Source: JBKECY01 sp047975025 | GTDB lineage: Bacteria > Bacillota > Clostridia > Lachnospirales > Lachnospiraceae | Direction of reading: 5' to 3' | Length of the DNA stretch: 64,000 bases | Assembly (NCBI GenBank): GCA_047975025.1 | Contig: JBKECY010000050.1 | Location: 62,001 to 126,000 of the forward strand | Part shown: positions 50,327 to 57,794 of the stretch, one piece after another | How positions within the stretch are numbered: position 1 is the first letter of the stretch | How the letters are laid out: each line of letters starts with the position of its first letter | Notes under the pieces: generated by a model | What the model was told of the DNA's origin: nothing | Seen by the model: the letters and a program-made list of their open reading frames with translations, nothing else | Database searches by the model: none | Position numbers and translations under genes: made by a program

Positions 50327-51074
50327 CCTGGTGATAGCTTTTTCGATGTACTCCAAGATTCCGATGCCCCGCTGTGACTGGAATGAAAAGAACATGCGCT
50401 ATGTTATGTGCTTTTTTCCCCTTGTGGGAGTGATTGTGGGCGGACTGTTCTGGGGCTGGATGCAGCTGTCCGAGTTTTTGCCGCTGCATTCAGTGGCAGT
50501 CTGGATCGTAGCAATATTGATTCCGGTCGCTGTGACAGGAGGAATTCATATAGATGGGCTTCTGGATACTACGGATGCGCTCAGCTCCTACCAGAGCAGG
50601 GACAGCAGGCTGGAAATCTTAAAAGACCCCAGAGCCGGAGCGTTCGCCATCCTTGGCGGGATTGTCTATTTTTTACTCTATCTGGCGGTGTATTCGGAGC
50701 TTGCCATGCAATACGTGCCATTGCTTGCTGTTTCGTTCGTGCTTTCACGTGCCTTGAGCGGACTTGCAGTTGTGGTGTTTCCAAAGGCCAAGAATACGGG
50801 GCTGGCCGCTGCCTTTTCGGATGCGGCCCAGAAGAAGACGGTGCGTAATACGATGTTTGTATATATTGCAGTCTGCATAGTTGCGTTATGTTGGATTTCG
50901 CCGCTGTATGCGCTGGTAAGCCTTGGGGTGACAGGGATACTGTATGTGTACTATTATCGAATGGCAGTGGATAAATTCGGAGGAATCACAGGGGATCTGG
51001 CGGGATGGTTCCTGCAGCTCGAAGAGCTGCTGTTTGCCATGGCTGTTATCGTAACGGGATTGTTTTTGAAATAG
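50307..51074 (+). CDS. cobS: Adenosylcobinamide-GDP ribazoletransferase
   Basis: This 255-residue integral membrane enzyme joins adenosylcobinamide-GDP with alpha-ribazole (phosphate) to complete the cobamide nucleotide loop. Signature segments are FSMYSKIPMPRCDWNEKNMRYVMCFFPLVG (key: FSMYSKIPMP), GGIHIDGLLDTTDAL with the metal-binding aspartates, RDSRLEILKDPRAGAFA and the distal GGITGDLAGWFLQLEE. Five to seven helices. The ATG follows AAGGAGAAGAACG and lies inside the end of cobU. Confidence 0.95.
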   Translation: MRAILNSLVIAFSMYSKIPMPRCDWNEKNMRYVMCFFPLVGVIVGGLFWGWMQLSEFLPLHSVAVWIVAILIPVAVTGGIHIDGLLDTTDALSSYQSRDSRLEILKDPRAGAFAILGGIVYFLLYLAVYSELAMQYVPLLAVSFVLSRALSGLAVVVFPKAKNTGLAAAFSDAAQKKTVRNTMFVYIAVCIVALCWISPLYALVSLGVTGILYVYYYRMAVDKFGGITGDLAGWFLQLEELLFAMAVIVTGLFLK

Positions 51075-51110
51075 ATGCTTGGGGCGGTGCCCCGTAGGAA
51101 CGAGGTAGGT

Positions 51111-51491
51111 ATGAAACTTATTATTGGCGGGGAATATCAGGGAAAAACAGAATATGCGAAGAAAATGTACCCTGATTTGGTCTGGTATGATTGCCAAAGT
51201 GCAGAACACGACAAAGTGCTGCAAAGTCAGGGACTTTTGAACCTTCACTTATATATCCGGGAGACTCTTTTGAATGGAGGAACCGTTGAGGAACTGGCGC
51301 AGGAGTTAATTGAACAGAATCCGGAGGCTGTGATTGTGACGGCTGAGGTTGGAAGCGGGATTGCTCCTATGGATGCGTTTGAGCGCAGGTACAGAGAGCA
51401 GACAGGGCGTGTGTGCACCAGACTGGCTGAAGCTTCTAAGGAGGTATGCCGTATTGTATGCGGGATACCGATGGTGATTAAGCATGCTTAA
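51111..51491 (+). CDS. Short CobU-like P-loop protein (second copy, lacking the guanylylation motif)
   Basis: This 126-residue protein resembles CobU at both ends only: the P-loop GGEYQGKTEYAKKM at the start, and VTAEVGSGIAPMDAFERRYREQTGRV...VCRIVCGIPMVIKH at the end. The latter is, if anything, closer to canonical CobU than the matching part of the upstream cobU. The region carrying the guanylyl-accepting ERH histidine is missing or replaced (YDCQSAEHDKVLQSQG). Start ATG 51111 follows GAGGTAGGT; the frame is open back to 51075 without a site. It overlaps cobC by eight bases. Kinase-only, regulatory or accessory roles are all possible. Confidence 0.8.
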   Translation: MKLIIGGEYQGKTEYAKKMYPDLVWYDCQSAEHDKVLQSQGLLNLHLYIRETLLNGGTVEELAQELIEQNPEAVIVTAEVGSGIAPMDAFERRYREQTGRVCTRLAEASKEVCRIVCGIPMVIKHA

Positions 51492-52089
51492 AATACTGAT
51501 GATTCGTCACTCGATTACAGAAGGAAATAAAGCGCGGCGCTATATTGGCACAACAGATGAAGTGCTCTCCCCTGAAGGGGTTGCGCTTGTCAAAGATGTG
51601 TTTTATCCACAGGCACAGGAGCTTTACGTCAGTCCGCTGCGGCGCTGTATTGAGACTGCACGACTGATTTATCCTGCACAGAAGATGCATATAATTGATG
51701 ATCTGCGCGAATGTGACTTTGGAGAATTTGAGAATAAAAACTATGAGGAACTTTCCGGTAATCCGGCATACCAGGCGTGGCTGGACAGCCATGCACAACT
51801 GCCGTTTCCGGGCGGTGAAAGTCGTGAAGAATTTCATTTTAGAACTGTGACGGCATTTCGCAGGATTGTTGATACCTGCATAGCACAGAAGATTCCTTCG
51901 GCGGCGGTTGTGAGTCATGGCGGAACTATTATGAGTATTCTGGAAGAACTGGCCTACCCGCATAAAGAATTCTATGAATGGAGCCTAAAAAATGCCACAG
52001 GATATATACTGGAAGTGGATACCCTGCGGTGGGAGCAAATGCAGCAGCAGGTCAATGTCCTTGGTAGATTTCCGGGAGGTCTGTTATGA
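51484..52089 (+). CDS. cobC: Histidine phosphatase family protein, probable alpha-ribazole phosphatase
   Basis: This 201-residue member of the phosphoglycerate-mutase-like histidine phosphatase superfamily has the catalytic RH in LMIRHSITEGN (the usual RHG is RHS here). VSPLRRCIETA follows, the acid residue lies in LRECDFGEFENKNYEEL, and the second catalytic H is in VVSHGGTIMSI. In cob operons this gene removes the phosphate from alpha-ribazole phosphate or from cobamide phosphate. General phosphatase activity is possible, but operon position supports CobC. The start overlaps the preceding gene; its stop overlaps the next start as ATGA. Confidence 0.86.
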   Translation: MLKILMIRHSITEGNKARRYIGTTDEVLSPEGVALVKDVFYPQAQELYVSPLRRCIETARLIYPAQKMHIIDDLRECDFGEFENKNYEELSGNPAYQAWLDSHAQLPFPGGESREEFHFRTVTAFRRIVDTCIAQKIPSAAVVSHGGTIMSILEELAYPHKEFYEWSLKNATGYILEVDTLRWEQMQQQVNVLGRFPGGLL

Positions 52090-53051
52090 TCACACTGCTG
52101 AATTTAAATAATATGTCCGAAGAGATGGGACGTTTCACAGACAAGGAGGACGTCAGGCAGTTCTGCAGCTCGTATGGATGCGATGGAATTGAGATGCTGA
52201 CGTTCGATGCTGTGACAGATGAGAGAATCCCCCAGGAACTGGTTCTGGGCGCTCATCTGCCCGCCTATAACTGCTGGATGGATCTTTGGACCGAGAATAA
52301 CGCGGCGCTTCTGACAGAATTCGGAAATGAAAAGACGATTGCAGAATACTATGGCGGAACCACAAGAGAAGCCTTGCTCTCGAGATTTCGAACCTCGCTG
52401 GATTATGCGCAAAAGCTGCAGGTCAAGTATGTGGTATTTCATATTTCGGAGGTTAAGATTGAAGAATCTTTTACCTATGATTTTGCGTATACGGATGAGC
52501 AGGTTGTGGATGCAGCGGCAGACTGGGTGAACCAGATGCTGGACGGCCGCAGCTATACGTTTGATTTTCTGATGGAGAATCTGTGGTGGCCGGGACTTAA
52601 CTTTCGAAATCCCGCAATTGCCAGGCGTCTGCTGGCACAGGTGCACTATGACAAAAAAGGAATCATGCTGGATACAGGACATCTGCTTAATACGAATCTG
52701 GAATTAACCACACAGGAGGAAGCAGTAGCCTATATACATGAAGTATTAGATCGCCATGAAGATATTTTACCCTATATCAAAGGCATACATCTGCATCAGT
52801 CCCTCTCCGGTGCGTTTGTCAAAGACAGCCGCAGGCATCCGATTCAGTTCGCCGGGGAGTATTGGGAGCGGTTTTCGCAGATTTTTTCGTATATTTTCCA
52901 GGTGGATACGCATAAGCCGTTTACGGCGCCCGGTGTGAAGGAGCTTGTAGAGCGGATTGCACCGGACTATCTAACTTATGAATTGATTAGTTCTTCCCGC
53001 AAGGAGCATGAAGCCTTGCTGAAAGCTCAAAGTGAAGTGTTCTTAAAATGA
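52086..53051 (+). CDS. TIM-barrel (AP endonuclease 2 superfamily) hydrolase, candidate cobamide-remodelling enzyme CbiR
   Basis: This 321-residue protein has the xylose-isomerase/AP-endonuclease-2 barrel fold. Candidate metal ligands, spaced as in this superfamily, are H in LGAHLPAYNCW (about residue 58), H in VVFHISE (about 119), E in LMENLWWPG (about 164), D and H in MLDTGHLLN (about 198-201), H in KGIHLHQSLSG (about 237-239) and E in LTYELISSS (about 299). It is the last gene of the cobT-cobU-cobS-cobC operon, joined by an ATGA overlap. CbiR, known from Akkermansia muciniphila, is a member of this superfamily that hydrolyses cobamides so the lower ligand can be exchanged, and homologues occur with cobamide genes. 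Assignment here is by fold plus context; a sugar isomerase is the alternative. Confidence 0.72.
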   Translation: MITLLNLNNMSEEMGRFTDKEDVRQFCSSYGCDGIEMLTFDAVTDERIPQELVLGAHLPAYNCWMDLWTENNAALLTEFGNEKTIAEYYGGTTREALLSRFRTSLDYAQKLQVKYVVFHISEVKIEESFTYDFAYTDEQVVDAAADWVNQMLDGRSYTFDFLMENLWWPGLNFRNPAIARRLLAQVHYDKKGIMLDTGHLLNTNLELTTQEEAVAYIHEVLDRHEDILPYIKGIHLHQSLSGAFVKDSRRHPIQFAGEYWERFSQIFSYIFQVDTHKPFTAPGVKELVERIAPDYLTYELISSSRKEHEALLKAQSEVFLK

Positions 53052-53177
53052 AATGCTTAAAATAAAATAAATAATATTGTTTATAATTTAACAAAAACGT
53101 GTTAAAATAATTAACTATGAGCCCGCAATGTAAAAAGGGCCAACATTATATTGTAGCTTTAAGGAGGAAAAGTATCT
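53052..53177 (+). promoter_or_regulatory. Control region of serC
   Basis: The region is very AT-rich. TTAACA (53088-53093) and TGTTAA (53100-53105) form a perfect 6-bp inverted repeat with a six-base spacer, overlapping a possible -10 (TTAAAAT). An imperfect hairpin CAATGTA/TATATTG lies further down. No T-box or known riboswitch is present. Confidence 0.35.
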
Positions 53178-54263
53178 ATGGAGGAGAAAAGAGTCTATAA
53201 TTTTTCGGCAGGGCCGGCAGTGCTTCCGGAGGAAGTATTGACAGAAGCGGGCAGAGAGATTCTTAATTACAAGGATAGCGGAATGTCTGTTATGGAAATG
53301 AGCCACCGCTCTAAACTGTTCGAAGAAATACTGCATGATGCAGAAGCAGATCTAAGAGAATTGATGGGGATTCCATCGAACTATAAGGTGCTGTTTTTGC
53401 AGGGAGGAGCCTCCCAGCAGTTTTCTGCCATCCCCATGAATCTGATGAAAAACAAGGTAGCAGATTACATTATTACGGGGCAATGGGCGAAAAAGGCATA
53501 CCAGGAAGCAGCACGATATGGCAAAGCAAATGTTCTTGCCTCCTCTGAGGATAAAACCTATTCTTATATTCCGGACTGTTCAGATCTGCCGGTCAGTGAA
53601 GATGCAGATTATGTCTATATTTGTGAGAATAATACAATTTATGGAACTAAGTTCAAAGAGCTTCCGAATACCAAGGGTAAGGATCTGGTTGCGGACGTAT
53701 CATCCTGCTTTTTATCAGAGCCGGTAGATGTAAGCCGCTATGCGCTGATTTATGGTGGAGTTCAGAAAAACATTGGACCGGCGGGTCTGGTAATCGTTAT
53801 TATACGTGAAGATCTGATTCGCGATGATGTGATGGAATGTACACCGACGATGCTGAAATACAAGACGCAGGCAGATGCAGATTCCCTCTATAATACACCG
53901 AATTCTTATAGCATCTATATCTGTGGCAAAGTCTTTAAGTGGCTCAAAAAGCTGGGCGGTCTTGAAGCGATGAAAGCACTCAATGAGAAAAAAGCAGCGA
54001 TTCTGTATGATTTTCTGGATAGCAGCACCTTATTCCAGGGGACGGTTGAGAAAAAAGACCGTTCACTTATGAATGTCCCATTCGTGACAGGGGATGCTCA
54101 GCTTGATGCAGAGTTTGTGAAAGAAGCTGCAAAAGCAGGATTTGTAAATCTTAAGGGACATCGTTCCGTCGGTGGAATGAGAGCCAGCATTTATAACGCC
54201 ATGCCCATTAAGGGAGTGGAAGAACTCGTGAATTTCATGAGAGAATTTGAAGAAACTCATTAA
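53178..54263 (+). CDS. serC: Phosphoserine aminotransferase
   Basis: This 361-residue PLP enzyme of serine synthesis converts 3-phosphohydroxypyruvate and glutamate to phosphoserine. The N-terminus YNFSAGPAVLPEEVL is the family hallmark. MEMSHRSKLF, FLQGGASQQFSAIPMNL, VADVSSCFLSEPVDVSRY and YGGVQKNIGPAGL (PLP lysine, about residue 198) follow, then the C-terminal GHRSVGGMRASIYNAMP. The ATG follows AAGGAGGAAAAGTATCT. serA, often adjacent in Clostridia together with a DUF1015 gene, is absent here, although a DUF1015 gene lies 5.5 kb downstream. Confidence 0.96.
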   Translation: MEEKRVYNFSAGPAVLPEEVLTEAGREILNYKDSGMSVMEMSHRSKLFEEILHDAEADLRELMGIPSNYKVLFLQGGASQQFSAIPMNLMKNKVADYIITGQWAKKAYQEAARYGKANVLASSEDKTYSYIPDCSDLPVSEDADYVYICENNTIYGTKFKELPNTKGKDLVADVSSCFLSEPVDVSRYALIYGGVQKNIGPAGLVIVIIREDLIRDDVMECTPTMLKYKTQADADSLYNTPNSYSIYICGKVFKWLKKLGGLEAMKALNEKKAAILYDFLDSSTLFQGTVEKKDRSLMNVPFVTGDAQLDAEFVKEAAKAGFVNLKGHRSVGGMRASIYNAMPIKGVEELVNFMREFEETH

Positions 54264-54280
54264 GTAGGAGTGTTCACTAT

Positions 54281-55099
54281 ATGAAGTGTCTCATATGCGG
54301 AAGCCATTATAAATCAAATGACCGATACTGCAAAAAATGCGGACAGCCTTTGCCTAAATCGCAGCGGGAGGAATCTCCCGCTGCGATTGTTGCAATCAAA
54401 AGACCTGCATTGTTAAAGCGCAGGTCCGTTGCAATATGTCTGCTATATGTCGTGACGATCAGTGTGCTTGCCGGTGTTTTTTTATATAAAGACTTTTTGG
54501 GGCCGATTACAGATTCGGGACTCTATGTGTATGCCAAGACCGGTGCGTGGCCGACCCCGGAGCCGGAAGCCTCGGATGCAGCGCTTCTTGCGGCAGAAGA
54601 GGAGGAAAGCGAGCCTGTGACAGGACCTCTTAGCACAGCGAATGAAGGCACCTTGTCCATCAAGGCCAAATTCTGGGGTGAAACGCCCCAACGTGTGGCA
54701 AAAGTGCTTCCGAATCAATTTGCAGAGATGCCGGAAGCTGTTCCTGCACTCAGCCGCTCGGAGGTCTACCGCTATGCCATCGTAGACAATGGGTATTCGG
54801 ATTATATGGAACTTCATTTTGACACAGCCAATGGATTGTATGCCATACGCTATTCGGCACCGGCTTCAGCACTCGAAGGTATCTGTGCAAATCTGAATCT
54901 CTTTTTCGGAGCTTCAAGCTGCAAGATTTCGGAGGGTCAGGTGAGTACGTGGTATTGGGCACCTGAAAAATATATTGTTACCTGCATGCAGCAGCAGGAA
55001 GGCCGGCTGGAGATTACCTATTATTCTAAAACATTGCTGGAATCTGCGGGACCGAAGGAATACAATGAAATGATGGAAACAATAGAACCGAAAGAATAA
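54281..55099 (+). CDS. Zinc-ribbon membrane protein of unknown function
   Basis: This 272-residue protein has an N-terminal zinc ribbon CLICGSHYKSNDRYCKKCGQPL (two CxxC knuckles; residues 3-24 in total). A basic linker follows, then one transmembrane helix (about 50-68, AICLLYVVTISVLAGVFLY) and an acidic Glu/Ala/Ser-rich linker (about 95-120). The extracytoplasmic domain has no recognised family (about 125-265, with several Trp and Cys). Predicted topology is zinc ribbon inside, domain outside. It starts 17 nt after serC with AAGTAGGAGTGTTCACT as ribosome binding site. Confidence 0.72.
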   Translation: MKCLICGSHYKSNDRYCKKCGQPLPKSQREESPAAIVAIKRPALLKRRSVAICLLYVVTISVLAGVFLYKDFLGPITDSGLYVYAKTGAWPTPEPEASDAALLAAEEEESEPVTGPLSTANEGTLSIKAKFWGETPQRVAKVLPNQFAEMPEAVPALSRSEVYRYAIVDNGYSDYMELHFDTANGLYAIRYSAPASALEGICANLNLFFGASSCKISEGQVSTWYWAPEKYIVTCMQQQEGRLEITYYSKTLLESAGPKEYNEMMETIEPKE

Positions 55100-55124
55100 A
55101 ATTGAAGGAATAAAACCCAAAGAT

Positions 55125-56708
55125 TTGGGCAGGAAAAGGGTTGTGGTACAAGGAATGCAGGAGAATCAGAAGAAGGAGATACGCCGGAAGGTTGCGGCCA
55201 AAACAAAAACATTTGTCATAGGCGGAGCAGGTATCGTAGCCTGTGTACTGCTGCTGCTTAGTGTGTGGTTCAAAGTCAGCATGCGCTGGCTTACCTTTAC
55301 ATGGAGCAATCTTTCGATGGAGGAATTGCTCTATCAGCTAAGTGCGTCTTTTGAAGGTACAAATCCAGAGATGGTTCGAGATTATTTTCTGTCGATTCTT
55401 CCGGGGATTGTGGCGGCACTGCTGGCATTCTGTCTGATCAGCTGGTATTTAAAACAAAAGAGGAAAATCCGTCTTCTGTTTTGGTATACGGTCACGATGT
55501 TTTCCGTAGTATTGTTTTCCGTTACCTTTTCCGGAATATGGAATACGCTCGATGTAAATGCTTATATAGAATCGCAAAGGACAGAGTCTTCTTTTGTAGA
55601 TGAGCATTATGTGGACCCGGCAGAAGTCACTCTGACATTTCCGCAAGAGAAGAGAAATCTGATCTATATCTTTTTGGAATCCATGGAAGCTACCTATTCG
55701 GATGAAGCCCATGGGGGAGGATTTGCGAATAATTATATACCTGGTCTTACAGAGATTGCTTTGGAAAATGAAGATTTTTCTGCGGATGACCAAAAAATCA
55801 ACGGAGCTTATACCTATACGGGAACCACCTGGACGATGGGCGCCATGTTCGCGCATACCAGCGGGCTGCCGTTGAATATTCCAATCGACGGCAATGCAAT
55901 GGAGACACAAGACAGCTTTTTCCCAACACTTACGACACTCGGAGATTTGCTGGAAGAGCAGGGCTACACACAGACGGTGGCCTTTGGCTCCCTAGCGTCC
56001 TTTGGCGGCCGCAAGCAGTATTTTGAAGAGCATGGAAATTATACGATACATGATTATGAATATGCGATTGCACAGGGAGATATTCCTGCGGAATACAAGG
56101 TGTGGTGGGGCTTTGAGGATACGAAGCTGTTAAGCTATGCGCAGCGGGACCTGACAGAATTAGCTGCAGCAGGCGAACCTTTTAATTATACGCTGCTGAC
56201 AGCCGACACACATTTCGAAAATGGGTATGTGTGTCAGGATTGCACACAGGAATTCGGAGCTGATCAATATGCGAATGTCATCAGCTGCTCCAGCCGTAAA
56301 ATCAGTGCGTTTCTTGCGTGGATTCAGGCACAGGATTTCTACGAGAACACAACGGTTGTGATCGTAGGCGACCATCTTACGATGGACCGGGATTTTTGTG
56401 ATGGAGTCAACTTGGATTATGACAGAAAAGTCTATACCGCTTATATCAATGCAGCGGCAGAGACCCAGCTTGCGACAGAACGCGGCTATGCTACGGTTGA
56501 TTATTTCCCGACGACGCTGGCTGCACTCGGCGTACAGATTGAAGGGGAGCGTCTGGGACTTGGTACGAATTTGTTCTCGGAGCAGCCGACACTGCTGGAA
56601 GAATATGGAGTTGATGAAGTGGATCAGGAAGTGAGCAGAAAATCTGAGTTTTTCACAAATCTTACAAAAGATTTGGTCGAAGTAAGCTCAGAGAACGAAT
56701 CTTCTTAA
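55125..56708 (+). CDS. LtaS-like sulfatase-fold membrane phosphotransferase
   Basis: This 527-residue protein has two or three N-terminal helices (about 30-48, 88-110, 117-140). An extracellular alkaline-phosphatase/sulfatase-fold domain related to lipoteichoic acid synthase follows: NLIYIFLESMEATYSDEA with the metal glutamate, GTTWTMGAMFAHTSGLPLNIP with the catalytic threonine (T in GTTWT, about 225), DTHFENG and VGDHLTMD. LtaS polymerises glycerol phosphate from phosphatidylglycerol; related enzymes add phosphoglycerol to glycans. The start is uncertain: TTG 55125, GTG 55143 (after AGGAAAAGG) and ATG 55155 are all in frame. Adjacent GT2 and DUF2142 genes point to cell-envelope polymer assembly. 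Confidence 0.85.
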   Translation: MGRKRVVVQGMQENQKKEIRRKVAAKTKTFVIGGAGIVACVLLLLSVWFKVSMRWLTFTWSNLSMEELLYQLSASFEGTNPEMVRDYFLSILPGIVAALLAFCLISWYLKQKRKIRLLFWYTVTMFSVVLFSVTFSGIWNTLDVNAYIESQRTESSFVDEHYVDPAEVTLTFPQEKRNLIYIFLESMEATYSDEAHGGGFANNYIPGLTEIALENEDFSADDQKINGAYTYTGTTWTMGAMFAHTSGLPLNIPIDGNAMETQDSFFPTLTTLGDLLEEQGYTQTVAFGSLASFGGRKQYFEEHGNYTIHDYEYAIAQGDIPAEYKVWWGFEDTKLLSYAQRDLTELAAAGEPFNYTLLTADTHFENGYVCQDCTQEFGADQYANVISCSSRKISAFLAWIQAQDFYENTTVVIVGDHLTMDRDFCDGVNLDYDRKVYTAYINAAAETQLATERGYATVDYFPTTLAALGVQIEGERLGLGTNLFSEQPTLLEEYGVDEVDQEVSRKSEFFTNLTKDLVEVSSENESS

Positions 56709-56731
56709 CAACATGCGCAAAATAGTATATA
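56703..56731 (+). promoter_or_regulatory. Promoter of the GT2-DUF2142 pair
   Basis: TTAACA (56703-56708) lies 17 nt before TATACT (56726-56731). The -35 element overlaps the stop codon of the LtaS-like gene. Confidence 0.6.
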
Positions 56732-56810
56732 CTAGGAGAAGTATGAAGCTGTGCGAAACGGTCTTTATGCGGATACGAACTATATAGGGTGAAGGGTAGG
56801 AAGAAGTTTC

Positions 56811-57794
56811 ATGGATAAGATTGCAGTATTGATACCTTGTTATAACGAAGAAAAGACAATTACGAAAGTAGTTGCTGATTGGAAGAAAGAGCTGCCGGAG
56901 GCAGTTATCTACGTGTATGATAATAATTCGACGGATGCAACAGCGCAGCTTGCAGCCCGGGCCGGTGCCATCGTAAGAAGCGAGGCACAGCAGGGCAAGG
57001 GGAATGTTATACGGCGTATGTTCAGAGAGATAGACGCGCATTGTTACATCATGATTGATGGTGACGACACATATCTGGCAGAGTACGGAAGGCTGATGTG
57101 TGATAAAGTTTTACAAAATGGGACGGATATGGTAGTCGGGGACCGTCTGTCATCGACCTATTTTGAAGAAAACAAGCGGCCGTTCCATAATGTGGGAAAT
57201 ACGCTGGTGCGGTATTTTATTAATCATCTGTTCAAAAGTGATATCCGGGATATTATGACTGGATATCGGGCGTTTAGTTATCAGTTCATCAAAAGTTTTG
57301 CCGTACTGTCCAAAGGGTTTGAAATCGAAACGGAGATGAGTATTCATGCCGTTGATAAAAAGATGCAGATTGAAAATGTGGTGGTAGAGTACAGGGATAG
57401 GCCGGATGGCAGTGAATCGAAACTTAATACTTACTCCGACGGGATCAAAGTGCTGATTACTATATTTCGGCTGTATCGCAACTACAAGCCATTTGGCTTT
57501 TTCGGCATTATTTCTCTTATACTTCTGCTAATTTCAGCAGGCCTTTTTATTCCGGTACTTGTTGTGTTTACCAGAACCGGTCTGGTTCCGAACTTTCCAA
57601 CTCTGATTGTCAGTGGTTTTGTTGCTTTGGCAGCGATTATTTCGTTTTTTAGCGCATTGATTTTGTCTGTCATTGTAGAAAACAGCAAAAAGACGTTTGA
57701 ACAGCATCTGCAGATCGTGCGTTTTATGGAAGAAGAAACAAGGGGAAGAGAGAAAAATGGAAAAAAGGAAAGCGATGAAAGAAGCAATCATTAA
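56811..57794 (+). CDS. Glycosyltransferase family 2, dolichyl/polyprenyl-phosphate sugar synthase-like
   Basis: This 327-residue protein has a GT-A domain: VLIPCYNEEKTI at the N-terminus, VYDNNSTDATAQLA, the DxD-type metal motif IDGDDTY (about residue 85) and GYRAFSYQF acceptor region. Two C-terminal helices follow (about 225-250 and 260-285), then a charged tail. This layout is that of polyprenyl-phosphate glycosyltransferases that make lipid-linked sugars at the inner membrane face. The ATG follows GGGTAGGAAGAAGTTTC. The next gene, a DUF2142 membrane protein, starts before this one ends, so the pair is likely coupled, perhaps as donor synthase and exporting glycosyltransferase. Confidence 0.9.
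   Translation: MDKIAVLIPCYNEEKTITKVVADWKKELPEAVIYVYDNNSTDATAQLAARAGAIVRSEAQQGKGNVIRRMFREIDAHCYIMIDGDDTYLAEYGRLMCDKVLQNGTDMVVGDRLSSTYFEENKRPFHNVGNTLVRYFINHLFKSDIRDIMTGYRAFSYQFIKSFAVLSKGFEIETEMSIHAVDKKMQIENVVVEYRDRPDGSESKLNTYSDGIKVLITIFRLYRNYKPFGFFGIISLILLLISAGLFIPVLVVFTRTGLVPNFPTLIVSGFVALAAIISFFSALILSVIVENSKKTFEQHLQIVRFMEEETRGREKNGKKESDERSNH

Noticed and set aside
53052..53177. A serine T-box before serC or a glycine T-box before glyS
   Set aside because: The leaders are too short and contain no T-box consensus.
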